NCBI GenBank assembly: GCA_037501455.1
Contig: CM074863.1
Span: forward strand, 57,207,501-57,271,500
Length of the DNA: 64,000 nt
Direction of reading: 5' to 3'
Source of the DNA: Lantana camara
Lineage: Eukaryota > Streptophyta > Magnoliopsida > Lamiales > Verbenaceae
In this document: piece by piece, positions 9,863 through 21,981 of the stretch
How the letters are laid out: every line of letters begins with the position of its first letter
Numbering within the stretch: the first letter of the stretch is position 1
The notes under the pieces: generated by a model
Told to the model about the DNA's origin: nothing
Database searches by the model: none
What the model saw: only the letters and a program-made list of their open reading frames with translations
Program-made: the position numbers and the translations under genes

Positions 9863-12484
9863 TCAAGACATCCAATTACGACAACTCATAATCAAAACAA
9901 TCACACAAAGCCAGGGACAATTATCACTTACATCCAACATCGATTGTACAACAGTAGTTAACTCACTAAAAGTTAAAGCACATATCATCAAAATTATTTA
10001 TATTAACAATGCGTGCATGCATATGTCATGAATGTCCAATGTACTGTTCACCATGATAACGAAATTTGGAGATGAGGATCTCATGCCAACTTGTAGGGTT
10101 GAATTCAAAGGCTAGCTCGATTCTTGACTTGTCTTGAATACCCTGGGTGTGTATCGGTTTAAAAATGAGGATGATAAACTCGCGAGTCGCGGTTGATTCT
10201 ATTCTCGATTCCTTTCTGACTCTTACCCACAGTTGTCTTCTTTAATTCATGACCGTGCCCCTTAATTTAATTCAATCAACTCGTTTCCCCAAAATGAGGT
10301 TGAACCATCGATTTCTAGAGTATAGATCAATCTTCCCATGGATCATTTCACCATTCCTTATCTAAATCCGTCCTCTAATATTCTACAAGCCCCTATGCAT
10401 GTTCTTGGTCTTGGTTCCCTCAACTAACTTCTCTTAAATTCTTTCTCCAGTCATCGTGGAAAACAAATAACAACGTAATAACATGTTTCTCTATTGAGTG
10501 CTGTCCTAAATCACTTCTGCTAGCCCCATTATAGGGTATGATAATCTAATTCGGCTTTCCTTCCTCAAAATTGAACAAACGCTTTCACATAATCCCATCA
10601 TCTTTAGTATCTGAGCATGGTATTTTAGTTCTCTATTGAAGACTTGGTTAACTAGAAGTTGTTACCATCATCTTTAAAACATGACAACTTAATCAATCTC
10701 CCTTTTTTTTTTTTCGAAGTTATTTTAGAAATCCATTAGAAGTTCCCTGATAACACCGCCATCTTCGGTATTTGATTCCCGTATGTACGTATGCCTAAAG
10801 AATCACTTTCTCCAATAGCACGTAATAATCTTCGACCCCAATTTTAGTGACTTAACTCTCTTCTTAATAGTTTAATCGCTAAAGCAGTCTCTTTCTCCCC
10901 ATCGCTGTCATCAGCATCTTTCATGTATACCGTAACTTGTATTTCTACAGTTTCCACTAATAATATCTTCTTCAAGCGAAACCATGAATTTAAGTTTATC
11001 CTTTAATTGAGCTCTTTCCCTTAAAAGTCTCCGCCTTTACATATTAAACTCCATCTATCCTTCTTTCATCTAAATTCTGAATAAGCAATTTTTCATTAGA
11101 AAGGGTTTTAACCAAAATAACAACCTGAAAATTTCGCTTTGTAACTTCTCTTCTAATTCTCTTGAGGTCCGAAACTCCTTTCTCTATTCTGGTTCGGTCC
11201 GAGCCCCCGAAGTTCTGTTTCTATCAACCTAACCCTTATTTGGAGTTCTGCATCTCCCAAAATCATCTTTTGCAAACTAATGATTTCTTCTTATCTTAAT
11301 TCGAAGGTAGCTCATTTGGAAGGATACTCGATAGGTGAGGTGAAAGAACTTCCTATCACATAAACACTAAAATGCATGTTAGATCAAAATGCCAATGCAC
11401 GTAACATAATTGCAAACAATTAAATATGCAACACATTAGAGCAGTGAAATCAAATAGAGATGCGCGCACAAACATAAGTCAAGAAAAATAATAATTTGAT
11501 GCGAAGTATGATGCACGTGCCATGAATGTTTTGGAACCTGTCACCAATATAGTAAGCTGTTAGCTCGGTGGCTTGTCCTCGTTTCTCTAATTGCGAGTTT
11601 ACTTCGACTTGATGATCATTCCTTATTTTTCCCACGGTCGTGAAGATTTTCCATGAATCTTTGTGCATCACTTGTATCTTCCACGGTCCGGAATTGCAAT
11701 TTCGCGATCCCTGACTTCTTCGACGTCCACTGAATTAGCATCTAAATTTCTCCCCGAGAATCACCCTTCAACATTTCCTAAATTCTCTTACAAAATTGAA
11801 CCCTAATGTAGTTCTGAACCCTACTTCTCATCATCACCAAGATCAAGACTCCCGTGCTTATCCTTTATGAGTTGAGATTAGTGAATTAAACTCGTTTTCC
11901 GCTTGCTTATACTTGAGCACATGATTTCCTCCCAAAGAGTCTTTGCCTTTCTTTACCGTTTCCATTTGTTGCTCCATATTTCCCAATTCGGCCTCCCAAC
12001 ACGACAATTCAGCTTGGATTTGGAAAATGAACTCAAATTTTGTCCTTAGTATTGTCACCTTACTTGCCCTTCTTTAATCTCTTCCCGACTCATCTTCCAT
12101 CTTAGTCAAAATCCAGAGGACCTGAATTCGAACTCTTCCCGATCTTGGCTTCCACAAACTCGATTTCTAATAGTTAGATTTATTTAGAAATACTTCTTTG
12201 ACGACCCTTGGCACTTAACTCCCACTGGACCTTTGAGATTCATTCACTTCAATCCTTAGGTTGAACGACCCCGTTAAATCCAATTAAGGCACCCTATGTA
12301 GAAAAATCACAAACATCAATCTTTTAAATCACCACCATTCCTCAATCAATCCCTATTTCACCAAGTATTTCTCTGCTGCTGTATTTTCAAAGTCGAATCT
12401 CCCACTCCGATTCCTAACCCTTGAACTCTAGCTCCATCCAGGAAGTCCACACGTCTTGAATTCTCTATATTATTCCCCGGTGTA
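9863..12484 (-). mobile_element. LARD1 interior, non-coding
   Basis: About 2.6 kb between the CRM-like solo LTRs and the Tekay insertion. No gag, protease, reverse transcriptase or integrase motif is visible in any frame. It contains two copies of a module with catgaatg followed by an acctgttcacc-like end (about 10013-10052 and 11504-11545), which also occurs twice in the LARD2 interior. The rest is AT- and pyrimidine-rich sequence without recognisable function. Confidence 0.7.
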
Positions 12485-13483
12485 TGTAACATCCCGACTG
12501 ATCAGACTTTTCAGGTAACCTCTTATGTGCGCTATTTAATTATTATTTTAAGTGATTATGTGATATTTAATTTCTAATGTGGATTAATTGAAGTTATTTG
12601 AACTCAATTGTGTTGGTATGAATTTGTTTAATTTGATCGTTTAACTTTCCTTCACTTCGTATTTTGCTCGTTTTAGATTCGTATTTAATTCTGATTTTTG
12701 TGAATTCATGATATGTGTTAATTATATGCTTTATGGACTCGGTTATGTGCTCGTTATATGTTTTGGTATGTGCTCATTTAACTCGGTTATGTGCTTTATG
12801 GATGCATATCTTGAGCTCGGGAATTCGGATTCGAATTTCGTCACCTCCGTTGAACTCGTTTCGACGATTCAGGTTTAATGGGACAAGCCTTACATTTTTC
12901 TAAGCTCGTTAAGACCTTCGAATTTCACCCGTAACGAGCCCCTTATGCTTGAGAGACATGTTTTGACCTAACCTAGCTTTGTGGACCCCTCTTAACTCAA
13001 CCCAACCTTAACCTTGACTTTGTATCCATGAGTTAAGCTCTCCTCTCCCCCTTAACCTCTGAAAACCGAGCCAAACTCTCTCTCTCCCACCAAAACCGAT
13101 CAGCACAAGGAAGCAAGAAGGAAGGAGAAAACCCTTTGCCCATTTTCTTGATTTTGAGCTCAAATCTTCACCCAAGCTTCTCAACTTTGAAAGGTGAGTT
13201 CATGGTTGCAATCTTCACTCCCTCTTCTCTCTTTTATGTGCTCTTGAGTTCATTTCCATGGTTGATTGATGAGTTATAGCAAGCATGTGAATAGTAGATG
13301 TTGGGAGAATTTGTTGGATTCTTGCTCCTTTCTTGTTTTCTTGAGATTTGATGATGATATTATGCTCCTAGGACTTGATTCTTAACATTTATTACATTTC
13401 CTTGCTTGGTAGTTGGAGTATGAGTGTTTGGTATTAATTGGGTTGCTGAGTTTGGATGTTTGAGCTGTTTACGTTTTTCTGTA

Positions 13484-13620
13484 CCGAGATACGGGGGTGT
13501 CTCGGTTTGCCCTTTGTTGGTGACACGGGCGTGTCATCTTCGGGATTCTGTTGTTCGGTTTCTGTACTGAGACACGGGGGTGTCTCAACTTGCCCTTCCA
13601 GGGGGGGCACGGGCGTGTCC
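13484..13620. repeat. Four GC-rich palindromes in Tekay-like 5' LTR
   Basis: Units at 13484-13505 (ccgagatacgggggtgtctc core), 13521-13536 (tgacacgggcgtgtca), 13568-13587 and 13607-13620. The order alternates A-B-A-B. The same set recurs in the 3' LTR at about 34812-34948. Confidence 0.85.
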
Positions 13621-13941
13621 CCTAGGAACTCTAGTTTTTCGTTCGTCTTTGCTTGGTTTTGCTTCCTTTCCGTTGCTTCTTGTTTATCCTTCTTGCCTCG
13701 TTTTGGTGTGTATGCATGACCAACTTGTTATGTTTTGTGTTAAGCCTTATGTTCTGAATTTGTGCTTTGATTTATCTCCTCGTTTATGATATATGTCCGA
13801 ATATGCATTGAATGCTCATAAATGATCTAAATGTGGATTCATTTCACATCATTTGCATCATAAACATACATACGCATGTACCGAGCGTCAATGTGGTTCA
13901 TATTGAGTCTAAAAGTGTTCCTTGTTGTTTGTCTTGTTTAG

Positions 13942-14021
13942 AGGATCTCCCTGTAGAGGACGAGCTTGCTCCGTAGGTGTCCGGTTGTCACACTTTTTTC
14001 TCCACTACGTTCGTTGACAAG
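13942..14021 (+). other. Putative LTR internal exon (Tekay-like)
   Basis: Preceded by ttgagtctaa and an acceptor (cttgtttag here, cttgttcag in the 3' LTR copy at 35268) and followed by GACAAG|GTGAGG. Length is 80 nt in both LTRs. The next acceptor is TTTGCAG at 14851. These signals are conserved in other LTR families of the window; splicing itself is not shown. Confidence 0.45.
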
Positions 14022-15293
14022 GTGAGGTTTTTGTTCTTTTAGTTACTCGACCTATAACCCTATTTGATTTGAAACCTCGCATACGAATACGTATAATATA
14101 TGGTAAATAAGTGTATGAGACATATGTTGCGGGACTTCTCCCATTTGTTATAAGAGTTTAAAGCGTTTTGTATAAGTATATAAACTATTTTGCTTTCGTT
14201 TGAAAAGTTTAGTTTTGTGCAAGTGTGTGTGTAAGTGAGATGTGGCTTTGAAAGATAAGCTTTGAGGTATGTTTGTGTGACTTTCGTGATATGTTTGGGC
14301 CCCGGAGTGTGGTATGGTAATCTCGGGACGGCCGAGCTCTTCCATCAACACCTCCAGTTGAGAGTCTCGCCCAACCTTGGGAGGTTGAGGAAGGGTGTTT
14401 CTCTTGAGCCGGCGGAGGCAACCGCCGAAGGTTTCAAGGTAGTAATTAAACCTTGGCTCGTCTGTGTATGTGGATAGTTAGGGCCGATCAACCCTTCTAT
14501 CAACTGGTGTTGGGGATGGATTCTGATTTGTTTTGTTTTATGTGTGTAACTCGTACTCGCCGAGTTGTTTTAGCTTTGTATGATCTATGGAACGAGAGTG
14601 GATTCTTAATTCACCTAAAACTTGGAGTTTGGCATTTGCCCTTTTTCCTTTTCTTTAACCTATATATATCTATATCACGGGAATTAATTTGGCTTGCAAA
14701 AACCACTCTCGGTTCAAGGATTCTTCCGTTTTGATTAAATGCTTTGCTCTATATATATATACATCGGGTGCGTGAGTTAGCCCCCTCACTAGTCGCTAGG
14801 ACTAACCCTCGTTGTTGTTTTTCCCCTTTTCCCTTTCTTTTGAGTTTGCAGGTTCTTCCGAGTCAAGCTAGGCGGCAATTGTATTTTGGGTTACTTGTGG
14901 TATAGCTTGGGTCTTCATGCTTCGTAGTGGATTTTCCTTTTCCTTACTTTACGCATTTTGGATTATGTATTCGGTTTACACTTATGCTATTTTGGCCGTG
15001 ATGGCATTGTATATTTTGTATATGATCTAGCTTGAATACTTGACCCTTCCCCATTTTGATATGTATATGTGATGATCTTGGGAATCATGTTTGGTATATG
15101 ATTTGCTTCCGCTACTCTGATTTTAAATTCTCGCAGTTCTTGAGGGTCTAGGCCACCTAGAGAGGGTGTGAGTTTTGTGTGTCTCCCGTTCGCTATGGTT
15201 TGATACGGGTGCGAACTTCCATTTCGTTACTCATGTTGGACCTTAGTGTGGGGGATGTGGCACCCTTCACTCCGGGGGTGTTACATCCTTGCG

Positions 15294-15305
15294 TAGTATC
15301 AGAGC
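15294..15305 (+). other. Primer binding site of Tekay-like element
   Basis: Reads tagtatcagagc, one mismatch from the tRNA-Met type tggtatcagagc, eight bases after the 5' LTR end. The change probably reflects decay after insertion. Confidence 0.75.
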
Positions 15306-15494
15306 TCTCGGTTACAAAACCAGAGCTCTGGAGTCGTGTTGAGTCTGTCTAGGTCGTTCGGTATAGGAGTATGTGATTATTTGCATTCATTTACATCTCT
15401 ATGTGACTTAATTGTTTAAATTCTAGATAATTGACTTCATGATCATGAACTGAACCCCATGCATCGATATCTTCTTGATTTGTGAATTTTCAGG

Positions 15495-15985
15495 ATGCCT
15501 CCAAGAAGGAGAGCAGATAGGGAGCAGACTCCTGATCTTAATCAACCCCCTCCACAAGCACCTCCACCTCCTCCGATGAATGCTGAGAATATTGTGCAGG
15601 CTCTTTTGAATCAACTTCAGTAGAATCAAAGAGATAATCCACATTGGGAAGGACAAGGTGGGTAAGTAACTCCGGCCTTTAAGGAGTTCAGAAACAACAA
15701 TCCCCCGAAGTGGTATGGAGGAGATGACATCCAAGGCGAAGAGTGGTTGTCAGATGTTGCGGGAATTTGGGAAATTTGCCCTGCTCCTTCGCATAAGAAA
15801 GCTGTTTGTACGGCCCGGTTTGTTCAAGGCCCCGCGTCCAATTGGCTCAAGGCTATGAGAGCTCCATTGGAGAGGAATGGAGAAGAGTTTGATTGGGAAA
15901 GCTTTGTGAGAGAGTTTCGTCACAAGTATGTTCCACCAAGTGCTCGTGAGAGAAGACTTCAACAATTTACAGAATTGAGACAAGG
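15495..15985 (+). pseudogene. Tekay-like gag, N-terminal part
   Basis: The frame opens at ATG 15495 (MPPRRRADREQTPDL), runs through a proline-rich stretch, and enters the retrotransposon gag domain with FKEFRNNNPPKWYGG, then WLSDV, NWLKAM, WESFVREF and ELRQG. Gag forms the capsid-like particle that packages element RNA. Stops TAG at 15621-15623 (from a glutamine codon pattern) and TAA at 15663-15665 interrupt it. LARD2 splits the gene after 15985 and the reading frame resumes in phase at 25642. Confidence 0.88.
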
Positions 15986-18900
15986 TGTAGCACCCCAAAC
16001 GGTGGGACACCACACCCCCGCACTATGACCCGACACGTATACGAAATTGAAAGTCCGCACACGCGCCAAGTCACAGCGAACGGGTAACAAACAAAAAACC
16101 ACTCCTAAGCTAGGTGGTACCTAAACCCTGTACAAGCGCAAATATGCAAGACCGGAATGCAGAAGCGATACAAAATATGAATTCTCAAAAACCTTAATCA
16201 GCAATCATAATTCATATATTTCAAAAGTAACATAACATCAATTAAACGGGTTCAACTGCCCTAGAAGCCTGTCCCGATCAAACATATAACCAAAACGGGT
16301 TCAACTAAACCGAGCACCTGTCCTAACCTGTCCCGAAAATCATACATCCATATCATGAGTACCAACCTGCATAATATATACATATCATATACATAGTTTC
16401 CTTCACAAATCAAAACAAGGTATATAACAAATCAAACAGACCGACACAGACTCAACAGACCCGACTCAAAGCCGCCTAGCTCAAACCTGCAAGAACTGGA
16501 AAGTGGGAAAGAAGGGGGAGGGTCAGTCTCTAGAAGACTGAGCGAGCAGGAGCGATAAATATATATAAAAACATGCACATGCAAGTCATAATCCCGAGCA
16601 AGGTTTTATTTAAAGTTAGTTCCCAAAAAGGGCAAGAGAATAACTCAGCAATGCTCGGCCTTTACGACTAATCATATTAAATTCATTAAGTTCATAATTC
16701 ATACATAAACATAAAGGCTCGGCGAGTGAGCGTGCATCATCTCCAACCAAACTCCGACCGTGTACGACAAATATCATTGATACATTAAATAGGTGATCAT
16801 GCAATATATCATAATACACGCAAATCATATATCATATCCTAAACATATTCTTTTGGGCAATCCGTGTCCCGGCCTTCCCGCACTGTGCCTATCAATCATA
16901 AACATAATCATAGTCATAATCATAAAATAAGTTTCAACCTTCTTCCTCCGGGAGGTGGAAGGGTTAGCAAGACCCGTCCACCTCATACATAATGGCTGGT
17001 GAGGTACATGAATCCTCAAAAGCCCGACTAGCGTTTTCTCGTCAAAACTCCTGACGAGATCCGTTTCGACGTAAAATGGTTGGAACTAGTGCACGGGTTC
17101 ACCGTCGGCCCTTGCCTCCCCGGCTTACCACGATACACTAAGCTCCGGTGCCCGTGAACATATCATATATACATAATCTCGCCAAAACATTTGATTCATA
17201 AGAAACATAACATATTTCATAATTCATTTGAAAAGGGTTTACTCGATCAATATTTACTCGATGACTCCACTTTGAAAATAACATATATATAGGTATATAC
17301 ATAAGGTTTTGGCCAAAACTTGTCACATAAAGGTTGTAGGGTTTAATATATAACTAGAACGAAAACACCCTCACCTGGTACCAGACAAAGCCAACCCAAA
17401 AGCAAATGGTCCACCCCGGAACCTGCACGACCACAAGTCACCACCCCGGGTGCACCTGTACCAACTGATCACGCAAACACAGAACCAAAACTCAGACTCA
17501 GACTCAGACAGCCATATAAAGACGCACGACACATGCTCAAGTACTTAAGAAATGCAATCACATAAGCCAAGTTCATAATCATACTAATTACTTGTAAAAT
17601 AAAATATCGCATATCTCAACATATTCATAAAGTAGATCAGAGATGTTCTTATGCACAATTAATTCAAATAAACAAAATGGAAAGGCAATGCATGTCACCT
17701 TATTTCATATAAATTCATATATCAAATAACCAATTTATATTCGTACGAATACTTATTTCTTACATGCAAAAGTTCCTAATTCAATCATATAAGTTTCATA
17801 CAGTTCACATATCGCATAATAGATTTATTTTAAATTAAGTAATTAAACCTAAATTACAAAGTTTCTAATTTAAATCATCCAAGACATACTAATTCAATTC
17901 CTACTAAATCATAATTTGCATAACAAATTCTTATATCATATAATAAATTCCAATTCAATTCAATTTAAGTGGTTAGACCAATTAAAAAGTTTCTAATTTA
18001 ATCATATAAATCTTATTCAATTCAGATATTGCATACCAGGTTCATATAATGCTCATCTACAAAGCAATCAAATCAATTCACATACAACATTTCATAAAAT
18101 TGCACGTATTTCAAAGCCAACTAAATCATATCATAGCATGCTATAAATTTTATTTAATTAAATCAAACAAACTCATATATCACATTTCATACAATTTCAC
18201 ATAATATATGGCCAATTAATTCATATAACATGTTACGAGTTCCATTTAGATTCACGAAGTCATTTATCAATTTCCAACTATATCAACAATTCAAGCATAT
18301 GGCCATTAATTCGCATTAAAACAATTAAATCAAATAAGTCCCAAATACACAAATAAATTCGTAACAAATAAACCGAGTGTCCGATTGACGAACGGGAAGT
18401 GGCGTTGGACTCACCACAACGAGGCGGACAAACTGTCCGAAGCCCGTCGGATCGCCGCCACCGGAGCCGCCGGAACAGTGGCGGGCCGCCGCTCGGCCGC
18501 CACCGGAGCATGCCGGAAAAATCCCCAAAATTCACTCGTGCGAGGATTCGTCGTGCTCAATCCAAATCCTCGATCAAATTCTGCAAATTCCAACCCAAAC
18601 TCCTCCAATTCCAGTTTCAATAATACGAAGCCCTAAAAACTTCAAACTTCAATTACTTCCAAACCGGTGAACGAAAATCGAATCCGAAAGAGGCATTGGC
18701 TTACCCGTGATGTGCTCTTTGAAACCCCTATGCTTTTCGCCGGAAAAAGTCACCGGAGATGGCCGCCGCCGCTAAGCACCGTCGCGCCACCACTGCTGCT
18801 CTGCCGCCGCCGCTCCGACGAAATTCAGTTGGCGGGACTGACCTCAAAAAACTCAGCTCGTCGTCCTAAGTCTTTCACCTCAAGCCCCGTCACCGGACAA

Positions 18901-19637
18901 CGATCGGAGCACCAAACCCGCCACCAAACACCGCCGCACTGCAACTCGCAGGAACCACCACCTGCGGTGGTTTTTGCGTCGAACCGAGGCCGAAAACGTC
19001 ACCAGCGGGTCGGAAAACATGGGGGTAGGGTGGTGTTGGCCGGCGAAGCTCGCCGGATTGTCGCCGGCGATGAGGTGGCGCAACCCGCCACCTTCGGACC
19101 ACCACTGCGCCGCCGTCAGCCATTCTCAGGCCACGAAACTGGTATCATCGTGTCGGGCTCATCGAGCTCGTCGAAATGGACTATTGGTTCATCAAATTCC
19201 GTCGAGTATAGGCCGAGTTTGGAGTTGTGCGTGTTTTTGCACCGTGAGTGTGTGTGTAACGTTGAAGCGGGAGAGAGGAGAGAGCAGGCTGAGGTCTGCT
19301 GTGCTTGGCATGAATTACGAGGATCCGGGGTGTTATATCTCGGGTCCTCGTACGCGAAAACGATCGGAAGAAGGGGTTAACGAAGTCAGAATGGGGCAAA
19401 CTTAGAGTCTACGGACTCGTCTCGATGCCCCGAACGCAAAAGAGGGTCAAAGAGGTCGAACTCTCGACCGAACGAGAAATGACCGAATAACCCCCTAAAA
19501 AGAGAAAATTACAAACAGGCCCCTAAACTCTAAAAGAGTTCAAAATAGGGCCAGGCAAAACACAAAATAATATAATTAGACATATAATAAAGTTGGAACG
19601 TGGCGTACCTTATACGTTGGACGAGCGGGGTGTTACA
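15986..19637 (-). repeat. LARD2 3' LTR
   Basis: Starts tgtagcacccc and ends ggggtgttaca on the plus strand. On the minus strand it has a GC-rich leader (about 19400-18400) rich in ccgccg/ccggcgg, donor-like sites near 18700 (GTAAGCC) and 18414 (GTGAGTCC), a putative exon at 17375-17455, a hairpin at 16524-16540, and an acceptor plus the GCTAGGCGG tag near 16470. A 237-codon open frame (18667-19380, plus strand) is antisense to the element and is explained by GC-rich composition. Confidence 0.88.
17375..17455 (-). other. Putative LTR internal exon (LARD2)
   Basis: On the minus strand TGGTACAG precedes gtgcacccgggg and TACCAG|GTGAGG closes the segment after 81 nt. The equivalent in the other LTR ends at 23372. 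The position matches the putative exon in the other LTR families. Confidence 0.45.
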
Positions 19638-19947
19638 ATCTTCCCTCCTTCAAAAGGACCTGTCCTCAGGTCCTATTACTGAGTCATAAAGCTTCGAGTT
19701 GGAATACTTCAATCCGTCTCCTGAAATTGTGTAGAGTCATAGCCCTGGCTGTGGAGTTTACTCCCACTAATTGCATCAACTCCCCTCAGAGTTCCGTAGT
19801 CCCAGATGTTTGTTCAACACTTGACCGTTGATCGCTTCAAACTCGTTCAATCTCCACTAGGCCACTGCAACCAAAGCTCAATACCGTCGCACCCTCATCG
19901 CTCGCTAGCTGCTGTCAGGCCACCCATGACTAAGCCGCAACAAACAA

Positions 19948-20319
19948 GAGAGAATCCCATCTCTCAGCACGCAAGAGAGAGAGCCCCGTCTCCCAGCACA
20001 TCAAAAGAGAGAACCCTGTCCCTCAGGCACAGAATTGAGAGAATCCCCGTCTCTCAACCACGTAATCGAGAGAGCCCCGTCTCTCAACCTAAGTCTGGCA
20101 GACTTCCACATCTTCCAAACATTCTAGTTTGAGAAAATCCAGCATTTCTCAAACCCCTAAATTCGAGAGAATCCAGCATCTCCCAAATATCTAACACCAA
20201 GAGAATCCAGCATCTCTTGCTCACATAATTAGAAAGAATCCAACATCTTTCTATCATATAAATAGGGAGAATCCCACATCCCCCTAACACGTAAATAGAG
20301 AGATCTCAACAACTCCCTA
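19948..20319 (-). repeat. Array of eleven covarying hairpins in LARD2
   Basis: Stem-loops start at about 19948, 19977, 20007, 20035, 20068, 20127, 20165, 20198, 20231, 20263 and 20296. Loops are of two types (accccg-like in the first five, atccagca-like in most of the rest). Stems range from 6 to 10 bp, e.g. gtttgagaaa with tttctcaaac at 20127-20154, and agaaaga with tctttct at 20231-20252, where both sides have changed together. Imperfect pairs in five units are A-C on the plus strand, which are G-U on the element's sense (minus) strand. Confidence 0.85.
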
Positions 20320-21962
20320 GCACACAAGTTCACTTACTCAGCATTCATACATACACACATTAAAGTAACACTCGATGCAAAACATGTGATGCATGTTTAG
20401 TGTACCTTAACACTACTGATATCGATGTCCCTAGAGTATTGATTCAACATCCATGCTTCAACTCAAGGGGGATATCGCGATGGAATCTCTGTAAAATAAA
20501 ACCACAATATGCTTGTAAGATGCATGGGTGCAAATGCCATGAATGCTTAATGTACCCTTCACCGTGGAATTGAAGTCGAGGTTGGTAATTCTTCAAATTT
20601 GGAAGGATAATCGAATCCTTGCTTGGCAGTGGTTCCAATCCTTCGTTCAAACTTGCATTCTTTAATATTCCTTCATATTCTCGGGTACCCAAATGATCTT
20701 GGACCGCCTCACTTGATTCTCGGAGTAAAGTGATCCGTGGGGTCTCTTGAAATCCCAGTAAAATCCTCGGTAATCGGGAATTGCTATTTCTTCCAACGGT
20801 AAAATCTCTCAGGACCATTGTCGGGAAATAAATGAAGAATCTTTAAACGATCTTACTTAGTACACCGTCGTTGTAAATGATGCCCCTATCCTCAATATTT
20901 GGTGGAATTGATCTTCAATGACCTCAGCACTAAATCCCATAACTTACAAAATTTTCCCCCTTTTTCTTTGTGTAAGAGTAACTACTCTGGTGGTGTCTCT
21001 ATAATAGTAATCCGATTCCCTCTTTAGAATTTTCTGAATTATACAAGTGCTTAAATTTCTTCACTATCACTTCATGTCACTCAGAGTTAGAAATTCTGAC
21101 TTTCTTATGAAATTTGCTAACCCCGAGTACCTCCATGTAGTTAAGTATATATCCTAAAGGCACCTTGTTAGTTAAAAGATCTCTTGTTTCCCTTGTATAC
21201 AGACATCTTCTCTTATCCATTCTATAGCCCGAGTTTGTTAAATCAACTGTCCACTTTCTGATCCACTCCTATTCAGATCCCAATGCAGCTTCCACTAAAA
21301 TCAGTACTCGTTGAAACACGTAACAAGATCACCTAAGTATAACCACAAAACTAATGCATGCGGGATTAGGGATGTAAATGGCAGGCACTCATATCCAGCA
21401 AAGAAGGCAATCAAGCACGTAGAACAAATGTTCAAAATAATTATAATTTAATCCAATGCATGATGCACGTGCTATGAATGCATAATACCTGTTTCCATAA
21501 GTTTAGCATCTAGATATTATCGAATTCTTTCAGAAATCTATTTATCCTTCATTCAAGTAATCAAGGCATGGTAGTTTTGAATCCTCTGTCATCAATTTAT
21601 AGAAGTGGGAAATGTTGTCACGATCAATTAAAATTTTTGTCATGAAGCCAACTACCTGCAATTCACAAATTGAATAAATATCTATGCATGCGGGTTAGTA
21701 CATGTATATGTCAAGTAATAAAAATACTTAAAAACACTTAAATAATGCACATGCAATACGTAATTTAATAAAATTTAAAGCATAACAGTGATAATTTTGC
21801 AAGAATTGTAATCATAGTGTGCACACAATCACATAAGCTCAAACAAATTCACGCAGAGAAGTCAAAATTTCACATCAGGCGAATGCAATGCACAAGTATT
21901 CCTATGTCGTCCGACCTAAACTGACACGACACGACTCCAGAGCACCGGTTTTGAACCTGGTA

Positions 21963-21974
21963 GCTCTGATACCA
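21963..21974 (-). other. Primer binding site of LARD2
   Basis: Minus strand tggtatcagagc, exact tRNA-Met type, seven bases from the 5' LTR edge at 21982. It shows LARD2 is minus-strand and structurally competent for reverse transcription. Confidence 0.88.
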
Positions 21975-21981
21975 CTTAAGA

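Larger units (their letters stand above)
12485..15285 (+). repeat. Tekay-like 5' LTR (2.80 kb)
   Basis: Starts tgtaacatcccg and ends gggggtgttaca. It has a pyrimidine-rich leader and a donor-like AAAG|GTGAGT at 13193/13194, four GC-rich palindromes (13484-13620), a putative 80-nt exon (13942-14021), a hairpin at 14790-14804 and an acceptor at 14851 followed by the tag GCTAGGCGG. It is nearly identical to the corresponding part of the 3' LTR over long stretches but lacks part of the region around 12765-12800 that the 3' LTR keeps (34044-34130). Confidence 0.9.
19638..21981 (-). mobile_element. LARD2 interior, non-coding
   Basis: The interior begins (plus strand) with a polypyrimidine run that is the minus-strand polypurine tract (aaggagggaaga). 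It then has the hairpin array (19948-20319), AT-rich sequence with two catgaatg modules (about 20519-20562, 21462-21496), and a leader with a ccggtt...aacctgg inverted repeat next to the primer site. I see no coding region. The leader just before the primer site is similar to that of LARD1 (36930-37002). Confidence 0.85.

Noticed and set aside
13456..13719. 87-codon open frame (also at 34784-35047)
   Set aside because: The two copies are the paired Tekay LTRs; the frame runs across the palindrome cluster and has no domain.
18667..19380. 237-codon open frame (also at 24666-25379) as a host gene
   Set aside because: It lies inside LARD2 LTRs, is antisense to the element, is present twice only because LTRs are paired, and has GC-biased low-complexity composition with no known domain.
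21963..21974. tRNA-Met gene fragments at the repeated gctctgatacca strings
   Set aside because: Each occurs singly next to an LTR edge without the rest of a tRNA, so they are primer binding sites.
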